Shown in pieces: positions 58,962-64,000 of a stretch of 64,000 nt of DNA. The position numbers and the translations under genes are program-made. The notes below the pieces were generated by a model. That model was not told the DNA's origin and ran no database searches. It saw only the letters and a list, made by a program, of their open reading frames with translations. The stretch is from Spirometra erinaceieuropaei (Eukaryota; Platyhelminthes; Cestoda; Diphyllobothriidea; Diphyllobothriidae): assembly GCA_902702965.1 (NCBI GenBank), contig CACRXP010000113.1:1266017-1330016 (forward strand), in the 5' to 3' direction. The stretch's first letter is position 1. Every line of letters starts with the position of its first letter.

Positions 58962-59955
58962 TACAGCGCATGACCGATCTCATGAAATGTTGGCCAAAAT
59001 TATGGAATGCGTTTCCGACTAGGAAGGATTACTTAAGTGGGGTTGTTATTAGTGATTACCATGCAGCATAACCCTATAACATTTCGGACTCGCCAGGATG
59101 TCGGCTTTTGAATGCTCTTCTTTTTGACCTACAGAAGCGACGCTCGGTAAAAAATGATTACGTAAGTAGCATACATTTTTCTTATTGATTTTCGATGGTT
59201 TTATAAATTCAATTATATTTTACAGGAAACATGCACAAATTATGCTTTCTTTTGCTCATTTGGAAGGAAGTCACATTGTCTTCATATTTCATGCCCGAAG
59301 AAAGTGCATATTTAGGTTTTAAAAAGTTTTCTAATTATGATATTTTTAAGACCGTGCGATGTGTATGCATGCAAGACCGCACGCGTCCGTTTATTAATAT
59401 TCCTCAGGAAATGTACAAGACAGTTCAGGTCTGTTGCAAAATTTCATGAAATTTATGTGGTATCTTCTTAAAGACATAGAGGAATATATGATTTTCCTTA
59501 CGCGTAAAGCATGCACTCTGTAGACTGAAATTGCTAAACGCTGATGCAATGGCAGATCAGGCTAAAAATTATTCGGGAATCGGGAAACTTTTTTAAAACC
59601 TAAATACACACTTTCTTCGGACATAAAATATGAAGACAATGTGATTTCCTTCCAAATGAGCAAAAGAAAGCATATTTTGGGCAAATTTTCTATAAAATAT
59701 ATTTAAATTTATAAGACCATCGAAAATCAATAGGAAAAATGCATGCTACTTACGTAGTCATTTTTTACCGAGCGTCGTTTCTGTAGGAAGTCAAAAAGAA
59801 GTGCATTCAAAAGCCGACATCCTGGCGAATCCGAACTGTGATAGGGTTATGCTGCATGGTAATCAGTATAAAAACCCCACTTAAGTAATCCTTCCTAATC
59901 GGAAGCACATTCCAGAATTTTGGCCAGCGTTTCATGAGATCGGTCACGCACTGTA
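58962..59955. mobile_element. Foldback MITE, copy 4 (994 bp)
   Basis: Ends TACAGCGCATGACCGATCTC and the complement of GAGATCGGTCACGCACTGTA pair almost perfectly. The arms run about 385 bp each, to blocks near TTTTAAAAAGTTTTCTAATT on the left and GGGAAACTTTTTTAAAACC on the right, with a centre of about 230 bp. Its length nearly equals copy 1, so about 990 bp is probably the full-length form. Confidence 0.88.
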
Positions 59956-60311
59956 ATTCCAGTGCTCGCGCCTCTTTCCTCTCAAACTATTGAACATAAA
60001 AAAATGAGACTGGACAGTGGAGACCCCTCATAAATGTGGACTGGATAATCCAACTCTTATCCACTGGTGGCCCACAAAGTTCGATTGCATGTTCCTTTAT
60101 TTTTTGAAGTTGTCCAAACGTGTCAGAAGGGAGAGAGAGAACTAGGGCACTCTTCCCCTTGGAATAATAAAAAAACTTAAAAAGAGCAAGCTTTATCGAC
60201 AATTAAGAAATTGGCAGAAACAGGTTGTTTACAGGAGGCTGTTTTAGGTAAGCCATCCACATTTTAGTCCTAGAATTTCGAAGTTCGGAAAGTATAGAAT
60301 GCCAGAAAAGC

Positions 60312-60525
60312 TGTGAAATAGAGAGTTAAAGCAGAATTGCATTACCGACAAAGACAAGAGAGACTGGAATGTCCACTTCTGGCTTATTAGTCGTCGTCAG
60401 CCCATCATACCCAACCCCGAAGCGTGGAACACCCGAGGCTCGAACTCACGACCAGTTTTTTAGAAGTCCACGCCTCTAACCGCTGGGCCACGAGCCCGTT
60501 GTCCTGTCAATTTCGATCGGGAATA
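60312..60525 (-). mobile_element. tRNA-derived SINE, copy 2
   Basis: On the minus strand: GGGCTCGTGGCCCAGCGGTT with the A box, then GGTCGTGAGTTCGAGCC as an intact-looking B box, and the shared body GGGGTTGGGTATGATGGGCTG, AAGCCAGAAGTGGACATTCC and CTCTCTTGTCTTTGTC. It is better preserved in the promoter than copy 1 at 33.9 kb. The two agree over roughly 210 bp. Confidence 0.8.
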
Positions 60526-60600
60526 TACAGTGGTAGGGGGGCGCTCACCGATCGTTTTTACGGAAATCACTCGTTCCGTTGTGCCTTACGGGCTCTCTTT
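60526..60600 (+). repeat. Short dispersed repeat X, second copy
   Basis: CAGTGGTAGGGGGGCGCTCACC, GATCG and a T run, then CACTCGTTCCGTTGTGCC match the copy at 33867-33930. Confidence 0.55.
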
Positions 60601-61109
60601 CAGGCAGGGCAAGATGCGAGGCGTTCCGAGGGTAGTTCAGAGTCGAACGAAATGAACGCTGTCGTTAGATGTGAACTTAACGGATGTGTCTCGTCCCAAA
60701 TCACTTGACCGACGAACTTTCTGATCTCTATACTTCGAATCGAGCAAGAATCACTGGAACGACAGATAGCAGACAGCGAGTATAGCATACAGTAACATTT
60801 TCTCAGTCTAGAAAAGGCTAAGGAGTGGGAAGTAAGTTTCACTTCCTGGTCGCTAGACTAAATGACCTCTTCATTAGTCAGCTTTTTACCTCTTCTTCCT
60901 CCCCTTCCTTTTTTTACTTCGTCTGTTGAGATTAGGAGGAATCCCAAGCGTCTTCCTGGCCGTCCTAGCACACTGGCACGCGTGGATGCTGATTTAGACT
61001 CCTTAAACGAAAATGCTATTTTTACTCACAGAAACCCCAAGATTTCCCTACTACCATGTGTCTTCTCACCTGCCTGCGGCAACAGTAGAGAAAAACCTTA
61101 AAAAGATCC

Positions 61110-61990
61110 GTGAATTAGCAGATGGTGTGGTGTCTCACTTTGTCTCTTTAAACCACGTTCACAGGTAGGCCTTGTTTTGAAGCACCTTAGTGACATGATT
61201 CCTGGCGCCTGGCGTACAATGGAAATCACTCCTATTCCTAAAAAACCGGAAATTTCGGTCCTAAATCTTTTCTTCCAATTGCCTGCCCTTCCGCACTACT
61301 GAAGCTTGCTGAATGAGTTGCCCTACGTATTATAAAGCCATTCTCCTCCAGTCTTTCCAATCCTTTGCAATTTGAAAAGTCAAGTTGGCAAACACATGTT
61401 TTCGGTAATTCTTAGTCAGGCCAATACAGTTACATGAAGGAATGAAAGTGTACAAAATTAGCAGTGTTTATAGGTGCCCCAAGGGCAATCAAGTCAATAA
61501 TACTCATCTTTCCCACGCCGCCCGCATGACGAGGTCGGCGGGTTTTGGTTCCTTTGCAATTAGCATATTGGGCCCGGCGTAGTACCCTAGATGTTGTTGC
61601 TCCTGTGGTCCACTCTGCCCTAAGAGAACTAGATAAGCGTTGCCGTGCGTACGTATATGCTTCTCTTGACTACTCCTCCGCCTTCAATACCATCCCCCGC
61701 CATCATCTTACAAAAACATCCGCGTGTGGCATTCCTGGCTGGGTTGTCTTTTGGTTCGGTGATTACTTTCCGCACTCACTTTGTCCAACCCCGCAAGCGG
61801 AAATATACGGTCTTTCCCAATGACTATGGAGTTCTTTAGGGTTCCATCTTATCCCCCCCCTCTTCTCCGTCCACACTGATGATCTAGGATTCCCAAACGA
61901 CTGTCTGTTAGTTAAGTATGCGAACGATGTGGGTGTTGGCCACCCTCTCAAACATCAGACGCACGTTGCCCCTCCTCCTACAGTTTGAAC
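61110..61990 (+). mobile_element. LINE reverse transcriptase fragment (jockey-like)
   Basis: Plus strand. MIPGAWRTMEITPIPKK near 61195, SLSNPLQF ending at 61372, then after a 177-bp insertion AYWARRSTLDVVAPVVHSAL, box A ASLDYSSAFNTIPRHHL near 61660 and a motif C variant KYANDVGVGHPL near 61913 (YAND in place of YADD). Frames change near 61825 and stops are present. It may belong to the same family as the remnant at 17.3-18.7 kb. Confidence 0.8.
61373..61549 (-). mobile_element. 177-bp retroposon insertion with 12-bp target-site duplication
   Basis: TCCTTTGCAATT occurs at 61361-61372 and again at 61550-61561, flanking the insertion. Removing the insert and one repeat restores the LINE frame NPLQ(F/L)AY. 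The insert matches the 3' part of 46985-47205 in complement, including a decayed GGCCTGACTAAGAATTACCG motif. Confidence 0.9.
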
Positions 61991-61999
61991 TAATCTCTG

Positions 62000-64000
62000 C
62001 AAAGTCCTCCCACCCCCTGCGCTCTAGCTGTTGACATTTCTCTTACCTAACATCGGCATATCAGCATCCCGTATTGCCATCCCCGGCAGGCTGTCTCACG
62101 TGTAAAGTGACCGAAATACAGAAACAAAGGCTTGAATTGTCCCCGTAATAGTTGTTCCCTTCTGCGTAAACGTTTTTGACTGTTGAGTAATTTGTTAACT
62201 TATACTATGATCATAGTGGATAGGGCCCCCTTTTTGCTGAGAATTTTCAATCTACTTTCAAAATAGACCGATTCCCCCTCTCCCTCTCTACTAGAAGAGG
62301 AGCCAGTAGGAAGAGACCTGGAGATCCTGCGAGTATTTGTCCTATCTGGAAGTCCCGAAATGAACTTTATTCAGTGCGGCAACAAACCACATTCGAATAG
62401 CCGTTCGGAGGCAATTTGGGCGTCATGTTAGAGCTTGTAGTTCGAAGAAAACTTGGGGAGACTGTGACTCAAAAGGCTAACCAATTTATTTCACGAATTT
62501 CCACGTACAAAATCTCCAAAGACAGATTAAAATGAGCACAGCCAATCCGACGGAATGACGTGATGTAAATGACACGTATTTTCGTAGACTTCGGCCAACC
62601 GTAGAATCCTACGTTAAACATGGTTAATTGTTTAACTGTTTTTATATACTATCCATAGTCTGACGACAAGCTATGGGACAACTCTCGGAAATTTACGCAA
62701 TACAATTTATGGTAAGGTGCGGTTATGTAGCCCCACCTGATAGACATAATACTGTTGAGGTTAGGGTTAGGAGTTAGGGCAACTATTTCTCAACCACTCG
62801 AAGTGCAACCGCGCATTCCCAGTAGCTGTTCTTTGGCATACAACTGCTTGACCTTGTCGATTGTTCATTCCCCGGCTCCAAGTGTAGAATCCCCTATTAC
62901 CACCGATCCCGTATTACAGGTGGCTAGGGTTTGTTTACTTCAGCGTGGGGCTGCATAACCACATCCGACCCGAAAGCCCCATAAGGTGTGCACAGGCGTG
63001 CCATTTGGGCGGCGATGAAGCCGTAGGACCGGGACATCTGACTCAGTTCAATTGAAAGAATGCTTCTGTCTGAAGGAACTGTCCGTATTTGACCACCAGT
63101 GTGATAAGTTGGCAATCACGCTCTTATTGAATGGTTTATTTAAACAAACCAATAATGCTTGAGTTCTGCCTCAAAATACAACAAGGCGCCATAAGATGGA
63201 CTTCGGTAACGCCAATCATTGGCCACTGATTAAACACGTTATCACTGGAGAGTCTTTTTTAAAGAAAACTTTCCGACGCGTCTCCTTCATCATGCGTGTT
63301 TATTTTATTTTAAAAAGTCTCATTCAAGTAGGTGATAACATGAACGGTCAATGAAAACCGCAGAAAGTTCACATTGTATTTTACAAATAAATATCTCTAA
63401 TTCATAATGCCAGTCCAGGAGATGAGGACGCTCCCGATTGAAACAGTCTGTTTATTCAGTGTTATTAACAATCGATGCTCCGGCGGTTCCTGGGTGATGC
63501 TAAAAACGACCAAACTTTCAAAGTGTTGGGAAAGTTTGCGACCTTCTCTGCTTATAAATTCTTTTTTTTATTATCCTTATTCTCATAAATTCCGCTTATG
63601 GACCAATTAAAATTCCAAGACAGAGACTTTGATTCAGACCCTTCAACGCATACCTACTGTAAGTAAATCTAACTGCTAAAAGTCGGAGCAAATAGTGTCA
63701 GGCAACTTCAAAATGGCAGAATGGCACTTGCCGATTCCAATACGGGCTGACTGTTCTACAGGATTTTCGAAATTCTCCTATTTGTTCATTACCACAGCGT
63801 GGTTAAATAAACCCTAAGAAAAGTGGCTGGTCAATTGCTCCTCTTGGCAGACAAAATTAACCACGTGTCTGACGTGTTTTCGCTGACTCGTTAAACGACT
63901 CTAATCTTCTAGACACCAAGTTGACCTAGCGTGCACGAAATACCGTTTGATGACAAGCACGCTTGTAGGCTATGCTTGTAGTTATGCTTTACTGTGGGTT
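62000..64000. other. No gene recognised
   Basis: AT-rich sequence with scattered short frames. No splice-consistent exon, tRNA or repeat relationship to the rest of the window is seen. Confidence 0.4.

Noticed and set aside
37070..59955. Inverted repeats as CRISPR or integron-like arrays
   Set aside because: Repeats are long inverted arms of a few dispersed elements without regular spacers, in an animal genome.

Overview
The window looks like a gene-poor, transposon-rich stretch of a flatworm genome, most likely a tapeworm close to the diphyllobothriidean cestodes (Spirometra / Dibothriocephalus / Schistocephalus group). That placement is an inference. It rests on spliced animal genes with introns as short as 30-41 nt beside kilobase introns, and on an RTE-like retrotransposon whose ORF2 ends in a C2H2 zinc-finger tail, a type I associate with these worms. 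There are no operons, CRISPR arrays or prokaryotic signals.

Three host genes can be assembled exon by exon. (1) A Ser/Thr kinase of the DRAK/STK17 type on the minus strand (8728 to 7590; only the N-terminal part of the catalytic domain lies in recognisable exons). (2) STOML2, the mitochondrial stomatin-like protein 2, on the plus strand (29641-36216, nine exons, about 340 aa). (3) The cysteine-string protein DNAJC5 on the plus strand (47478-56873, six exons, 214 aa). An unidentified minus-strand gene (46399 to about 46031) shows a 30-nt intron that keeps the reading frame.

The rest is mostly mobile DNA, much of it nested. An RTE-like element (minus, about 10.6-17.1 kb) is split by a CR1-like LINE (plus, 12.1-15.1 kb). 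Remnants of two further LINEs flank a 728-bp assembly gap at 18742-19469. An EnSpm/CACTA-like transposase gene (minus, 20.7-27.2 kb) is split by a second, longer CR1-like LINE (minus, 21.7-26.15 kb). More RTE fragments lie at 38.6-41.6 kb. Penelope-like (PLE) sequence lies in the last intron of DNAJC5 (RT and GIY-YIG-type parts at 54.0-55.15 kb), and PLE-type hammerhead-ribozyme-like motifs occur at 42.65 kb (minus) and 44.0 kb (plus). Another LINE reverse-transcriptase fragment at 61.1-62.0 kb was hit by a small retroposon with a clear 12-bp target-site duplication.

Non-autonomous repeats include four copies of a foldback MITE with long inverted arms and TA-type ends (37.07, 55.15, 57.74 and 58.96 kb), tRNA-derived SINEs, and a GC-rich dispersed repeat seen six times, always in the same orientation. 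Long near-perfect palindromes occur at 4.36-4.51 kb and 28.56-28.63 kb. The points most worth following are the very short introns in host and transposon genes, the GC-AG intron in DNAJC5, the paired ribozyme-like motifs, the foldback element centred in an inverted PLE segment, and the zinc-finger tail of the RTE element.
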